Positions 47,747-56,155 are shown, counted from the first letter of the stretch. The stretch is DNA of 64,000 bases from Crassaminicella thermophila (GCF_008152325.1 NZ_CP042243.1:2423026-2487025), one strand, 5' to 3'. A program made the numbers and translations. Notes: generated by a model from the letters alone, not told the origin.

Positions 47747-48565
47747 CTAATCACACTCCCTATGAAGTTTTAAAAAAGATCCCTTTTTGTTATATTTTAC
47801 AGCCTGAATTTCAGCCATAATGGACAGAGAAATTTCTTCTGGTGTTTCCCCTCCAATATCTATCCCTATAGGTGCATGAACCTTTGACAGCTTTTCTGCT
47901 TTAATTCCTTTTTTCTTTAATTTTTCAAAGGAAGCTATAACTTTTTTGATACTTCCAATCATTCCTATATACCTTGCACCAGAATCAATCACTGCTTCTA
48001 GTGCTTCTTGATCATGTTTATGCCCATGACTTACAATGACAATATTTGTTTTTTCCCCTATTGGATATTCTCTAAGATTTTTCTCTATATCCCCTACAAT
48101 TAACGCATCTGCTTCAGGAAATCTCTCTTTACATGCATATTCTTCTCTATCATCTATTATGACAACACGATATCCTAAAAGATCTGCCATCTTGCTAAGC
48201 TTAAATCCAATATGACCTGCTCCAACAATTAAAAGTTCATCTTTGCTTTTAAAAACCTTTATAAATACATCTACACTTCCTCCACAAATCATTGGTAGAG
48301 AATCTTTTTTATTACTTTTATTCAATTCATAATGAACAGATTTTGAAATTCCCCTATTTATACATTCTAAAGCATCTTCTTTTGCTTTTTCTTCTATCGC
48401 TCCTCCTCCTATTGTTCCTTCAATTAAATTTCCTTCTTGATCAACAAGCATCATACTTCCCTTTCCTCTAGGACTGCTTCCTTGTGCATCAACTACCGTA
48501 ACTAATGCAACATCTTTATTTTCTTCTAAACACAATAATAGTTCTTTTACTAATTTTTGTTCCAT
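47747..48565 (-). CDS. xdhC: XdhC-family molybdenum hydroxylase accessory protein
   Basis: The 272-residue protein has the N-terminal CoxI/XdhC segment (VTVVDAQGSSPRGKGSMMLV, GGGAIEEKAKEDAL) and a C-terminal Rossmann domain (LLIVGAGHIGFKLSKMADLL, MIGSIKKV, APIGIDIGGETPEEISLSI). XdhC proteins bind the cofactor, help add its terminal sulfur or selenium ligand and insert it. It is the first gene of the cofactor operon. Confidence 0.93.
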   Translation of the reverse strand: MEQKLVKELLLCLEENKDVALVTVVDAQGSSPRGKGSMMLVDQEGNLIEGTIGGGAIEEKAKEDALECINRGISKSVHYELNKSNKKDSLPMICGGSVDVFIKVFKSKDELLIVGAGHIGFKLSKMADLLGYRVVIIDDREEYACKERFPEADALIVGDIEKNLREYPIGEKTNIVIVSHGHKHDQEALEAVIDSGARYIGMIGSIKKVIASFEKLKKKGIKAEKLSKVHAPIGIDIGGETPEEISLSIMAEIQAVKYNKKGSFLKLHRECD

Positions 48566-48596
48566 CCTCCACTCACTTCCAATCTTGTATTATTTC

Positions 48597-48636
48597 AGAT
48601 AATTGTAAAAAGTAGCATAGCTTTTTACAATTATCT
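48597..48636 (-). repeat. 40-base inverted repeat in the xdhC leader
   Basis: AGATAATTGTAAAAAG and CTTTTTACAATTATCT are perfect 16-base arms around TAGCATAG, ending 32 bases before the xdhC start codon. No T run follows on either strand, so it is not a plain terminator. It may be an operator or a leader RNA hairpin. Confidence 0.8.
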
Positions 48637-48773
48637 ATACGATCTTAAAATACATTTATATTTACTTAATCTGTTTTCCACACTAATTTAATATCATGCA
48701 CGACTAATATATAGTTTTAAATCTGATTGTTCAATCTATTTTCTATTGTACTATTACTATTATTCATACTTAT

Positions 48774-48848
48774 CTACTTAAGAAAACATTCAAATATTTT
48801 TGCCCCATAAAAAGTAAACTTTTCTTTCAGTTTTTCTGCTACCTTCAT
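48774..48848 (-). CDS. Possible 24-residue small protein
   Basis: ATG at 48846-48848 follows GGAGGAG by 5 bases and opens a frame of 24 codons, MKVAEKLKEKFTFYGAK and on. It could be a true small protein or the remnant of a lost gene in the 384-base gap between xdhC and ridA. The rest of that gap holds the xdhC leader dyad and a terminator. Confidence 0.25.
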   Translation of the reverse strand: MKVAEKLKEKFTFYGAKIFECFLK

Positions 48849-48893
48849 GACAACTCCTCCACATACAAAAGTTACTCTACTTGCCTGTATTAA

Positions 48894-48938
48894 AGCTAAA
48901 AAATAGGATGGTGTCTCAACTTTTGATACACCATCCTA
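48894..48938 (-). terminator. Terminator after ridA
   Basis: TAGGATGGTGTATCA pairs with TGAGACACCATCCTA on the minus strand, followed by a T run. Confidence 0.92.
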
Positions 48939-48949
48939 ATATTATTAAA

Positions 48950-49327
48950 TTAAAGAGTTGCTATTAATTCTATTTCAACTAATGCACCCTTTGCTAAGTC
49001 AATTCCTCCTACAGTACTTCTAGCAGGACATTTTTCTGCAAAATAAGCAGCATATACTTCATTCATTTTTGCAAAATCCTTTAGATCCTTTAAAAACACT
49101 GTTGTTTTAAATACTTTTGACATATCACTTCCAGCTGCTTTTAAAATTGCTTTTCCATTTTCTAAAGCTTGTCTTGTCTGTTCTTCAATACTGTCTGCAA
49201 TTTCTCCTGTTTCAGGGTTAATTGGTAATTGTCCTGAAGTATAAACCACATCCCCAACAATTACACCTTGTGAATAAGGTCCAATAGCTCCTGGTGCTTT
49301 TTCTGTTGCTATAATTTGTTTTTCCAT
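48950..49327 (-). CDS. ridA: RidA, enamine/imine deaminase
   Basis: The 125-residue protein has the RidA marks APGAIGPYSQGVIVGDVVYT, GQLPINPETGE and CPARSTVGGIDLAKGALVEI with the key Arg. RidA hydrolyses reactive imines made by PLP enzymes acting on serine, threonine and other amino acids. It lies 26 bases downstream of a TIM-barrel gene and shares its promoter. Confidence 0.95.
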   Translation of the reverse strand: MEKQIIATEKAPGAIGPYSQGVIVGDVVYTSGQLPINPETGEIADSIEEQTRQALENGKAILKAAGSDMSKVFKTTVFLKDLKDFAKMNEVYAAYFAEKCPARSTVGGIDLAKGALVEIELIATL

Positions 49328-49353
49328 TTTTATTCCTCCTAATCATATTTATA

Positions 49354-50307
49354 TTATCTACAATATTTGTCTCTTAAACCTAGTACATATTGAACTGTTC
49401 TTTCAACACCTTTTACCTGTTCCTCAATTAAAATCTCTAAAAGTTCTTCTGGTGGATAGTAATAATCTTTCGGTTGAATACCATATTTTTCATATGGTTG
49501 AGGTTCAACTTTAAATGCACCTTCTCCTACCTCATATACACCACCCGTTCCAGGCTTCCTTTTAAAAGGTGCTACATAGGGATTACACATCTCAATATTA
49601 ATTCTTGTCAATGGAGATTCTTCTACTAATATCTTAAAGCATTCATCTAAGTCTATATTTCCTTCCCCAGCAGGAACTCCACAAACCTTATATTCATCTC
49701 CATCTCTAATAATAATATGATCCTTAAAATGTGTTGTAAATGTATAATGAGCTAATTTCCTAACAGCTTCAACTGGATCTTCCCATGCCATCATTGCATT
49801 CCCAATATCACAATGAGCTCCTACCCAAATACTGTCAACCTCTTTAATAATTTTAATTACTTCATCTGTTGTCTCTTCTTCATGATTTTCAACGGCTAGT
49901 TTAATTCTGTATTTTTTAAGCAGTGGTACAATTTGTTTAATATCCTCTGGGGCTCTTTCTAATCTTTCAGGCTCATAAACACCAAAACAGCAATAGGTAC
50001 GAATTACATCTGCACCGATTTTGTGTGCAACTTCTATAACCTTTGTTAAATGCTTAGGATCTGTTCCCTTTGTGTCAATTTCTGCACATAATCCATATTT
50101 TTGAATTTCTTTTTTTACTTTTTCTAGATGTTCAGGATCTGCACTGCCAAGAGTTCCCCAATCAGGATCTAGATTTTTATCAGGAATAATATTAATCATT
50201 ACACAATCTAATCCTAATTCAGCAGTTTTTCTGATGAAATCAAAAATATCCATGCGTCCATTTTGAAAAAGTAAATGATAGCTTTCCGTTTCTAACCCTA
50301 TTTTCAA
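49354..50307 (-). CDS. Sugar phosphate isomerase/epimerase-type TIM-barrel protein, copy 1
   Basis: A 317-residue AP-endonuclease-2-like TIM barrel (xylose-isomerase-like family) with metal-site text AVENHEEETTDEVIKIIKEV, GAHCDIGNAMMAWEDP, TTHFKDHIII and INIEMCNPY. It is closely similar over its whole length to copy 2 next door, sharing long runs such as LGTLGSADPEHLEKV-like GTLGSADPEHLEKVK. It precedes ridA. The substrate is unknown; hydroxypyruvate- or sugar-type epimerisation is possible. Confidence 0.85.
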   Translation of the reverse strand: MKIGLETESYHLLFQNGRMDIFDFIRKTAELGLDCVMINIIPDKNLDPDWGTLGSADPEHLEKVKKEIQKYGLCAEIDTKGTDPKHLTKVIEVAHKIGADVIRTYCCFGVYEPERLERAPEDIKQIVPLLKKYRIKLAVENHEEETTDEVIKIIKEVDSIWVGAHCDIGNAMMAWEDPVEAVRKLAHYTFTTHFKDHIIIRDGDEYKVCGVPAGEGNIDLDECFKILVEESPLTRINIEMCNPYVAPFKRKPGTGGVYEVGEGAFKVEPQPYEKYGIQPKDYYYPPEELLEILIEEQVKGVERTVQYVLGLRDKYCR

Positions 50308-50376
50308 AGAAATCCCTCCCCATTTAAAGTTGCCTATCCTTTAAAATTACCTCTTATTTCTCAAGAAGTTAATATC

Positions 50377-50440
50377 ATTATATATTAGTTTTTTTGTATT
50401 TTCAATCGATGTTGACGTTTTTGTTTGTTTTGTGTGGTTT
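50377..50440 (-). promoter_or_regulatory. Promoter and A/C-rich operator-like tract of TIM-barrel copy 1
   Basis: TTGAAA (50400-50405) and TATAAT (50377-50382) are 17 bases apart on the minus strand. Directly upstream of the -35 is CACACAAAACAAACAAAAAC (part of 50411-50440), a G-poor tract found at the same place in three other promoters of this region. Confidence 0.7.
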
Positions 50441-50445
50441 TTATC

Positions 50446-50490
50446 TATAAAAAAAGCTACAGAAGTACAATCTACATACTGTAGCTTTTT
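50446..50490 (-). terminator. Terminator after TIM-barrel copy 2
   Basis: AAAAGCTACAG pairs with CTGTAGCTTTT, followed by a T run, immediately after the stop codon. The two TIM-barrel genes are therefore separate transcription units. Confidence 0.9.
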
Positions 50491-50493
50491 ATA

Positions 50494-51447
50494 TTATCTA
50501 CAATATTTATCTCTTAAAGCTAATACATATTTTACTGATTTCTCAACTTCTTCAGCCTGATATTTAATCATTTTTTCAAGGGCTTCTTCTGGTGGATAAT
50601 AATACTGAGAAGGTTTAACAAAACTTGGATCAATTGGTGGTTTTTCAACTTTAAATGCCCCTTGCCCTACTTCATATACGCCTCCTACTCCTTTTTCTTT
50701 TTTAAAGGTTGCTACATATGGATGGCACATTTCTATGTTTATTCTTGTCAATGTGGTATTTTCTACTAATAATTTAAAGCATTCTTCTGTATCTATATTT
50801 CCTGAACCTACTGCAGTACCACAAACTTTGTATTCACCTTCATCATAAATAATGATATGATCTTTAAAATGTGTTGTGAATGTATATGGCGCTAGTTTTT
50901 TTATTGTATCAATAGGTTCCTCCCACGCCATCATGCCGTTTCCAGTATCACAAGTTGCGCCAACCCAAGGACTTCCTACTTTTTTAATGATATCAATTAT
51001 CTCATCAGCAGTTTCATACTCATGATTTTCTATAGCTAGCTTAATTCTATATTTACTTAGTAGTGATAAAACTTCCTTGATTTGTTCAGGAGCACATCTT
51101 ATTTCCTCTTGCAAATTGTCTCCACAGCTAATATATGTACGTATTACATCTGCCCCGATTTTATGTGCAACTTCGATTACTTTTGTTAGTTTTTTAGGTT
51201 CTACTCCTCTAGTATCAATCTCAGCAAATAATCCATATCTTTGTATTTCATTTTTTACTTTTTCTAAATGCTCAGGGTCAGCACTGCCAAGAGTTCCCCA
51301 ATCAGGATCCAGATTTTTATCATGAATAATATTGATCATTACACCATCTAAACCTAATGCTGCTGTTTTTCTGATGAAGTCAAAAATGTCCATGCGTCCA
51401 TTTTGAAAATGCAAATGATAGCTTTCAGTTTCTAATCCAATCTTCAT
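50494..51447 (-). CDS. Sugar phosphate isomerase/epimerase-type TIM-barrel protein, copy 2
   Basis: A 317-residue paralogue of copy 1 with the same length and the same metal-site positions: IENHEYETADEIIDIIKKV, GATCDTGNGMMAWEEP, TTHFKDHIII and INIEMCHPY. Differences cluster in the 130-150 and C-terminal regions, suggesting related but different substrates. It has its own promoter and terminator. Confidence 0.85.
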   Translation of the reverse strand: MKIGLETESYHLHFQNGRMDIFDFIRKTAALGLDGVMINIIHDKNLDPDWGTLGSADPEHLEKVKNEIQRYGLFAEIDTRGVEPKKLTKVIEVAHKIGADVIRTYISCGDNLQEEIRCAPEQIKEVLSLLSKYRIKLAIENHEYETADEIIDIIKKVGSPWVGATCDTGNGMMAWEEPIDTIKKLAPYTFTTHFKDHIIIYDEGEYKVCGTAVGSGNIDTEECFKLLVENTTLTRINIEMCHPYVATFKKEKGVGGVYEVGQGAFKVEKPPIDPSFVKPSQYYYPPEEALEKMIKYQAEEVEKSVKYVLALRDKYCR

Positions 51448-51501
51448 ATGCGTCCTCCTTTTCTACACACAAGTTATTGTCTCATTTATAATGCTAATAC
51501 G

Positions 51502-51562
51502 ATTATATATTAGTCCTTATGTGGTTTCAAGCGTTTAGTTGTTTTTTTTTGTATTTATGTGC
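51502..51562 (-). promoter_or_regulatory. Promoter and A/C-rich operator-like tract of TIM-barrel copy 2
   Basis: TTGAAA (51525-51530) and TATAAT (51502-51507), 17 bases apart, with the tract ACAAAAAAAACAACTAAACG directly upstream of the -35. The remaining 51563-51661 between here and the deoR terminator shows no gene. Confidence 0.7.
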
Positions 51563-51661
51563 TTTGTATCTAGTTTTAATATCCTTATATGTGTACTTAT
51601 AATTATTCTTATCTTCTTACATCACTTAAACTTTTAATTATTTTATGATAAAAATAAATTA

Positions 51662-51702
51662 TAAAAAACACCTATAGTGTAAACAAGTTTCCACTATAGG
51701 TG
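51662..51702 (-). terminator. Terminator after the DeoR-family gene
   Basis: CACCTATAGTG pairs with CACTATAGGTG across 12 bases, followed by TTTTTT on the minus strand. Confidence 0.9.
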
Positions 51703-51764
51703 CTTCAACGTTATATATTCACTTTGTATTTATCTTAATATAGTCTTGAAAGATCTTTTTCTAT

Positions 51765-52529
51765 CTATTCTTTAACAATTTCTATTCCATTTTTTAAATA
51801 TTTATTTAAAATCTTATCATCTAATTTAGAATCGGTTATAACTAAATTTGCTTCATGAATATCTGTTACTTTAATCAAGGATACACTGTCTATTTTACTG
51901 CTATCTGCTAATATAATAACTTCTTGAGAAATTTCTATTAACTTTTTTTCTATTTGAACCTCTCCAGGCAAATAATCAGTAATCCCTCTAGTTAAGGATA
52001 CCCCACCTACACTAATAAATGCTTTATCAACAATAAAATCAGAAAGTACATTTTCAGAAAGATCACCATAGAAAGCATATTCTTTATTGTTGAGTATGCC
52101 CCCTGTTAAAATAATGGTGAAGCTATCCACATCCGCTAATTCACTAGCAATCATTAAAGAATTTGTTATAACAGTAAGTTCCTTAAAGTTCTTTTTTAAT
52201 TCTCTTGCAATTTCTATATTGGTGGTACCATTATTTAATGCAATAGATTGTCCCTCTTCTATATACCGAATAGCAATTTTTGCAATTTCTTTTTTTTCAT
52301 CAGCAAATTCTTTTTCTCTTTTTACATAGTTCAACTGATGAACTTTGTTTTTTTTTAATACAGCCCCACCATAAACACGTTTTAATAATCCCTCTTTTTC
52401 TAAAGTTTCTAGATCTCTTCTTATTGTTTCAATAGAAACATCAAATAATTTTGTTAGCTTAGATACCTTTACACTTCCATCTTCTTCAAGTATTTGTAAA
52501 ATACGATCTTTTCTCTTTTCTGCTAACAA
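51765..52529 (-). CDS. DeoR/GlpR-family transcriptional regulator
   Basis: The 254-residue protein has the DeoR N-terminal HTH (RKDRILQILEEDGSVKVSKL, VSIETIRRDLETLEKEGLLK, RVYGGAV) and the C-terminal sugar-phosphate sensor with NNGTTNIEIA, VITNSLMIASEL and ILTGGILN. Such proteins are usually repressors released by a sugar phosphate. It sits in the middle of the TIM-barrel, symporter and carrier genes, and is the likely reader of the A/C-rich tracts. TTGACT and TATAGA lie upstream at 16-base spacing, without such a tract. Confidence 0.92.
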   Translation of the reverse strand: MLAEKRKDRILQILEEDGSVKVSKLTKLFDVSIETIRRDLETLEKEGLLKRVYGGAVLKKNKVHQLNYVKREKEFADEKKEIAKIAIRYIEEGQSIALNNGTTNIEIARELKKNFKELTVITNSLMIASELADVDSFTIILTGGILNNKEYAFYGDLSENVLSDFIVDKAFISVGGVSLTRGITDYLPGEVQIEKKLIEISQEVIILADSSKIDSVSLIKVTDIHEANLVITDSKLDDKILNKYLKNGIEIVKE

Positions 52530-52644
52530 TAGGTTCTCCTCCCTACACTAATTTACTAAGTTTCATTCTATATTTAAACAATAATACAAGTCAAGTCTTT
52601 ACTACTACTATATGTAAAATATCACACTTTTTTTTTAATATCAA

Positions 52645-54027
52645 TTATTTTTTAATACTCATTTCTTCTATTTTCTTAATATACCCATTATCTGAATTGA
52701 AAAATTCCTTTGTAAATTGAACAACCTGAGGACTAAGCAACATAATAGCAATAAGATTCGTAACAATTAAAAGGCCTAAAATACTGTCTTGAATATACCA
52801 CACCAAATGCAAACTACTTAGGGACCCAACAATAATTAAGCATAAAAATGGATATTTAAAATAAGCTGCCTTTTTAACATCATATACATAAGTCAATGCT
52901 ACATTTCCAAAATACCATTGAGCCAATATAGATGAAAAAGCAAATAAAATCATACTAATCCCCACAATATATCGAAATAAAGGATGTACTTGCCCAAAGG
53001 CAATACTAACTAGCATTGCAGGTGATGCTCCTGTTTCAAGCACCCCTGAAACAAGCACTACAAATGCGGTGATTGAACAAAGAAATACCGTATCAATTAA
53101 AACTTCTGTAACCCCAAAAAGAGCTTGTCTTACAGGATGATCCGTAATAGCTGAAGCATGAAGAACTGGAGCAGACCCTTCCCCTGCTTCATTTGAGTAA
53201 AGCCCACGTGCCACACCAAACCTCATAGCTTTACGAATAGAATATCCAACTGCACCAGCAACACCTGCTTTCATTGTGAAAGCACTTTTAAAAATAAGTC
53301 CAATTACAACAGGAAAATTTTTAATGTTTGCAAAAATAATAATAAATCCACCTAATATATAAAAGCCTGCCATAAAAGGTACCAATTTTTCAGTAACTTG
53401 ACCAAGTCTCTTAATTCCACCTACAATAATAAGTCCAACAAAAAAAATAAGCATAAGAGCTGTAATAATTGGTGTAATTCCAAACAGATCTTTTACAACC
53501 ACAGCAACAGCATTAGACTGAATCAGCGTACCACCAGAATTTTGTAAAATAAGCAAAATAGAATATATAGTAGCAAGCCAAGGTAGCTTCAAGCCTTTAG
53601 AAATATAATACATCGGCCCACCAACATAAGTTCCATCTTCAGCTTTTTCCCTATAATGCATACCTAGAAGGATTTCAGCATACTTGGTAGCCATTCCTAA
53701 TATTCCAGCTAACCACATCCAAAATATTGCACCAGGTCCTCCACCAACAATAGCAGTAGCAACGCCTACAATATTTCCATTTCCTACACAGCTTCCCAAT
53801 GCTGTACATAGAGCCTGAAATGGAGTAAGGGTTCCTTCACCCACGTTTTCATTGCCTTTTTTGAACGGTTTTATGAGGGTTTCATGAAAAATATAAGGCA
53901 GTTTCCTTATTTGAAGAAATTTTGTTATGAATGTGAAATAAGCTCCAACCCCAATAAGTGTAACGATGAGCCAATTACCCCATACTAAGTCTGCTAAGTT
54001 TTTGAAAAAATTTTCTAAAGCAATCAT
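52645..54027 (-). CDS. AGCS-family sodium:alanine/glycine symporter
   Basis: The 460-residue membrane protein has GTLTPFQALCTALGSCVGNG, GGGPGAIFWMWLAGILGMAT, VGGPMYYISKGLKLP and RGLYSNEAGEGSAP, the hallmarks of the alanine-or-glycine:cation symporters. AGAGGAGGGG lies 5 bases before ATG 54025-54027; 13 upstream codons are open but unsupported. Its promoter has both a cre site and the A/C-rich tract shared in this region. Confidence 0.93.
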   Translation of the reverse strand: MIALENFFKNLADLVWGNWLIVTLIGVGAYFTFITKFLQIRKLPYIFHETLIKPFKKGNENVGEGTLTPFQALCTALGSCVGNGNIVGVATAIVGGGPGAIFWMWLAGILGMATKYAEILLGMHYREKAEDGTYVGGPMYYISKGLKLPWLATIYSILLILQNSGGTLIQSNAVAVVVKDLFGITPIITALMLIFFVGLIIVGGIKRLGQVTEKLVPFMAGFYILGGFIIIFANIKNFPVVIGLIFKSAFTMKAGVAGAVGYSIRKAMRFGVARGLYSNEAGEGSAPVLHASAITDHPVRQALFGVTEVLIDTVFLCSITAFVVLVSGVLETGASPAMLVSIAFGQVHPLFRYIVGISMILFAFSSILAQWYFGNVALTYVYDVKKAAYFKYPFLCLIIVGSLSSLHLVWYIQDSILGLLIVTNLIAIMLLSPQVVQFTKEFFNSDNGYIKKIEEMSIKK

Positions 54028-54069
54028 AAATTCCCCTCCTCTTTTAATATTTGTTTCTGACTTCACATA

Positions 54070-54084
54070 TTGGAAGCGTTTGCC
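54070..54084 (+). promoter_or_regulatory. cre-like site upstream of the AGCS symporter
   Basis: TTGGAAGCGTTTGCC matches WTGNAANCGNWNNCW at 14 of 15 positions. It lies just after the expected start of transcription. Confidence 0.65.
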
Positions 54085-54101
54085 TTCAATGGGATTGAAT
54101 T

Positions 54102-54192
54102 CTTATAAATTGCATTTCTTAGATCCACAATTTTCGCTTTTTAAGGTATTTTGTTTGTGTTTTGTGATTTTATATGAAATTTTGTTGTGTTT
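54102..54192 (-). promoter_or_regulatory. Promoter and A/C-rich operator-like tract of the AGCS symporter
   Basis: TTGTGG (54125-54130) and TATAAG (54102-54107) are 17 bases apart on the minus strand. Upstream, 54148-54192 holds AAACACAACAAAAT and ACAAAACACAAACAAAAT. No gene lies in this 322-base gap. Confidence 0.6.
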
Positions 54193-54272
54193 CATACTTC
54201 ATATTATCATTTTTAGAAAACATTTGCAAATATTTATATTATTTCTTGTGTGATTTTGACTTTTTGGTAGAC

Positions 54273-54314
54273 AAAAATAGTTGCAGAAATATTTAATAAA
54301 ATATTCTGCAACTA
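54273..54314 (-). terminator. Terminator after the MFS carrier
   Basis: AGTTGCAGAATATT pairs with AATATTTCTGCAACT (one bulged base), followed by ATTTTTG on the minus strand. Confidence 0.85.
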
Positions 54315-54349
54315 TTCATAACTACTTTCTTTATTATGAAAAACATTAT

Positions 54350-55612
54350 TTATGTAGCTGATGCTTCCTTTCTCTTATTAATTATGCGAACTAAATAACT
54401 GCTAATTAAAAATCCTACTACTGCGAAACCTGCCATAAGCATAAATACGATTCTATATCCTGCCATTCCAGGGAATCTATCTAACATATTACCATATAAA
54501 GAGTAGCAGAAGATTGCTGGAGCATACCCCACAAAACTTCCTATTGACATAGCAGATCCACTGATTTCGCGAGGAACATTAATTTCTTCCATAGGAGCAA
54601 AGAACACTGCTCTCATTGTAAATACAATTGCTCCAAAACCAAGTGTAGCTGCCATTCCAATATACACATTCATAGACTCATGAGGTAATAACATAAATAT
54701 AACCATACCTATAATTGTGGCTAAAAAAGCTACTCTTAAATACTTTGCTGAAGATTTAAACTTCTTATCGGCTAAAAATCCTCCTACAGGTCCACCAACC
54801 ATTTTTAAGCCATATTGGTTGATTATACCGTAAGCTCCTACTAATGTCACTGGCAAACCGTAAATATCTTTTAAGAAAGGAATAAAATAAGTCAAACCAC
54901 AATATACTGCATATACAGAAAATACTGTGAATGCAACTACCCAAATTTCTTTCATTTTTAATGCCTTCACAATACCTTGAAATGCTATCTTATTTTTATT
55001 AGGATCTTTGCTTTTAGCAATTTCATCATGTTCTAGACAGAAGAAAGTGATAACCCCTACTCCTATTACTGTTATAGAGAAGAATAATATAGCTCCTCTT
55101 AAGCCTGCTGCACCCTTACCTATACATGCAAATATCGCTAATGCAGTAAAAGCTACAATCGTGTCAACTACTCCTCTACCAGCTTCAAGGAAACCAAACA
55201 TTCTTCCTTGCTCTTCCTTATTTCCTAACGATCTTATAGATTTTAACAAAATTGGCCAATAAGTCAATTCACAAGTTATACCAAACATTGCCCAAACAAA
55301 TAATATACCATGATAACCCGGGAATGTTGCCAAGTACAATCCAAGACATCCCGTTGCTATTAATGAAAATGGTAATAATATTTTCTTTGAAAATCTGTCT
55401 GCTATAAACAGTGTGCCTAAATAAGCAAATGTTGCAATCGTTGAATAAACAGACATAGCATTACCTATTTGTGTGTGTGTTAAATGAAACTGCTCCTGCA
55501 TTGGAACATAAAATGCATCTTTTAATGAGGATAGCTTGTAAATTGTTCCTCCTCCCAACACCAACACAATAAATGTAAACCACTTCTTAAAATTACTACT
55601 TTTTGTATTCAA
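54350..55612 (-). CDS. MFS transporter
   Basis: The 420-residue protein has 12 hydrophobic segments, MFS loop text IADRFSKKILLPFSLIATG after helix 2, EAGRGVVDTIVAFTALAIFA, and GGFLADKKFKSSAKYL after helix 8. It resembles anion:cation or sugar-acid type MFS carriers, but the substrate is not readable. AAAGGAGG precedes the ATG. Its promoter carries a perfect cre site and an A/C-rich tract. Confidence 0.88.
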   Translation of the reverse strand: MNTKSSNFKKWFTFIVLVLGGGTIYKLSSLKDAFYVPMQEQFHLTHTQIGNAMSVYSTIATFAYLGTLFIADRFSKKILLPFSLIATGCLGLYLATFPGYHGILFVWAMFGITCELTYWPILLKSIRSLGNKEEQGRMFGFLEAGRGVVDTIVAFTALAIFACIGKGAAGLRGAILFFSITVIGVGVITFFCLEHDEIAKSKDPNKNKIAFQGIVKALKMKEIWVVAFTVFSVYAVYCGLTYFIPFLKDIYGLPVTLVGAYGIINQYGLKMVGGPVGGFLADKKFKSSAKYLRVAFLATIIGMVIFMLLPHESMNVYIGMAATLGFGAIVFTMRAVFFAPMEEINVPREISGSAMSIGSFVGYAPAIFCYSLYGNMLDRFPGMAGYRIVFMLMAGFAVVGFLISSYLVRIINKRKEASAT

Positions 55613-55669
55613 CCTAAAAACCTCCTTTTAGTTATGAATGATTGCAATATTTCAAAAGCCTTTCCAAAT

Positions 55670-55687
55670 ATTGAAAACGCTTTCAAT
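55670..55687. promoter_or_regulatory. Perfect palindromic cre site upstream of the MFS carrier
   Basis: ATTGAAAACGCTTTCAAT is an 18-base perfect palindrome and an ideal CcpA-binding cre site. It lies about 4-20 bases after the expected transcription start. Confidence 0.9.
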
Positions 55688-55697
55688 TATTATCCTA

Positions 55698-55772
55698 AGT
55701 ATATAATAGTTTTTGTGGATTGTAAAGTTTTTTTCTGGTTTTTGTTGTTGTTTGTTGTGTTTTTGTGCTGTC
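55698..55772 (-). promoter_or_regulatory. Promoter and A/C-rich operator-like tract of the MFS carrier
   Basis: TTTACA (55721-55726) and TATACT (55698-55703), 17 bases apart. The tract CACAACAAACAACAACAAAA lies directly upstream of the -35. Confidence 0.72.
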
Positions 55773-55799
55773 CAAATGTTTTTTTAAAGAATTTTGACA

Positions 55800-56155
55800 C
55801 CACTGAAGTAATCATAATTGCTTCAACCATTGCTGCTGCATGAGATAGTTTTACATTCGTTTCTAATATAATATTTATTGTTCCTGGATCTAGCTCTCTC
55901 TAATTCTTAAAAAATTTTATATCTGCAGGATAACTTGCTCTGCGAGCATTAGACAAACCTATCGTAACAAAACTCTCAACAATCACATCTTTATTGACTA
56001 CAGCATAATTACTAAATGAATCCATAGTGGCTGCAGTCTCATCATACCTACACATTTTCCTTTCCAGTCATGCTGATCTATATACTTTTGAAGAGTTACA
56101 TCTGGTGGTAACAAATCCCTTTTATTGTTTTCAATATTCTTAGAAACCTTCATAG
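55800..56155 (-). pseudogene. Degraded CbiZ-like (adenosylcobinamide amidohydrolase) gene
   Basis: From ATG 56153-56155 the minus strand reads MKVSKNIENNKRDLLPPDVT, then needs a frame change near 56040-56050 to continue RYDETAATMDSFSNYAVVNK and FVTIGLSNARRASYP. It then meets a TAG near 55900 before continuing ELDPGTINIILETNVKLSHA and AAMVEAIMI. The blocks GLSNA-R and GTINIIL-LS-AAMVEAI resemble the CbiZ family, which opens cobinamide for salvage. At least one frameshift and one stop show that it is broken. Its promoter region still carries an A/C-rich tract (56215-56276). Confidence 0.6.

Noticed and set aside
48637..48770. Molybdenum-cofactor riboswitch in the xdhC leader
   Set aside because: None of the GC-rich conserved blocks of that RNA are present; only a simple AT-rich dyad is seen.
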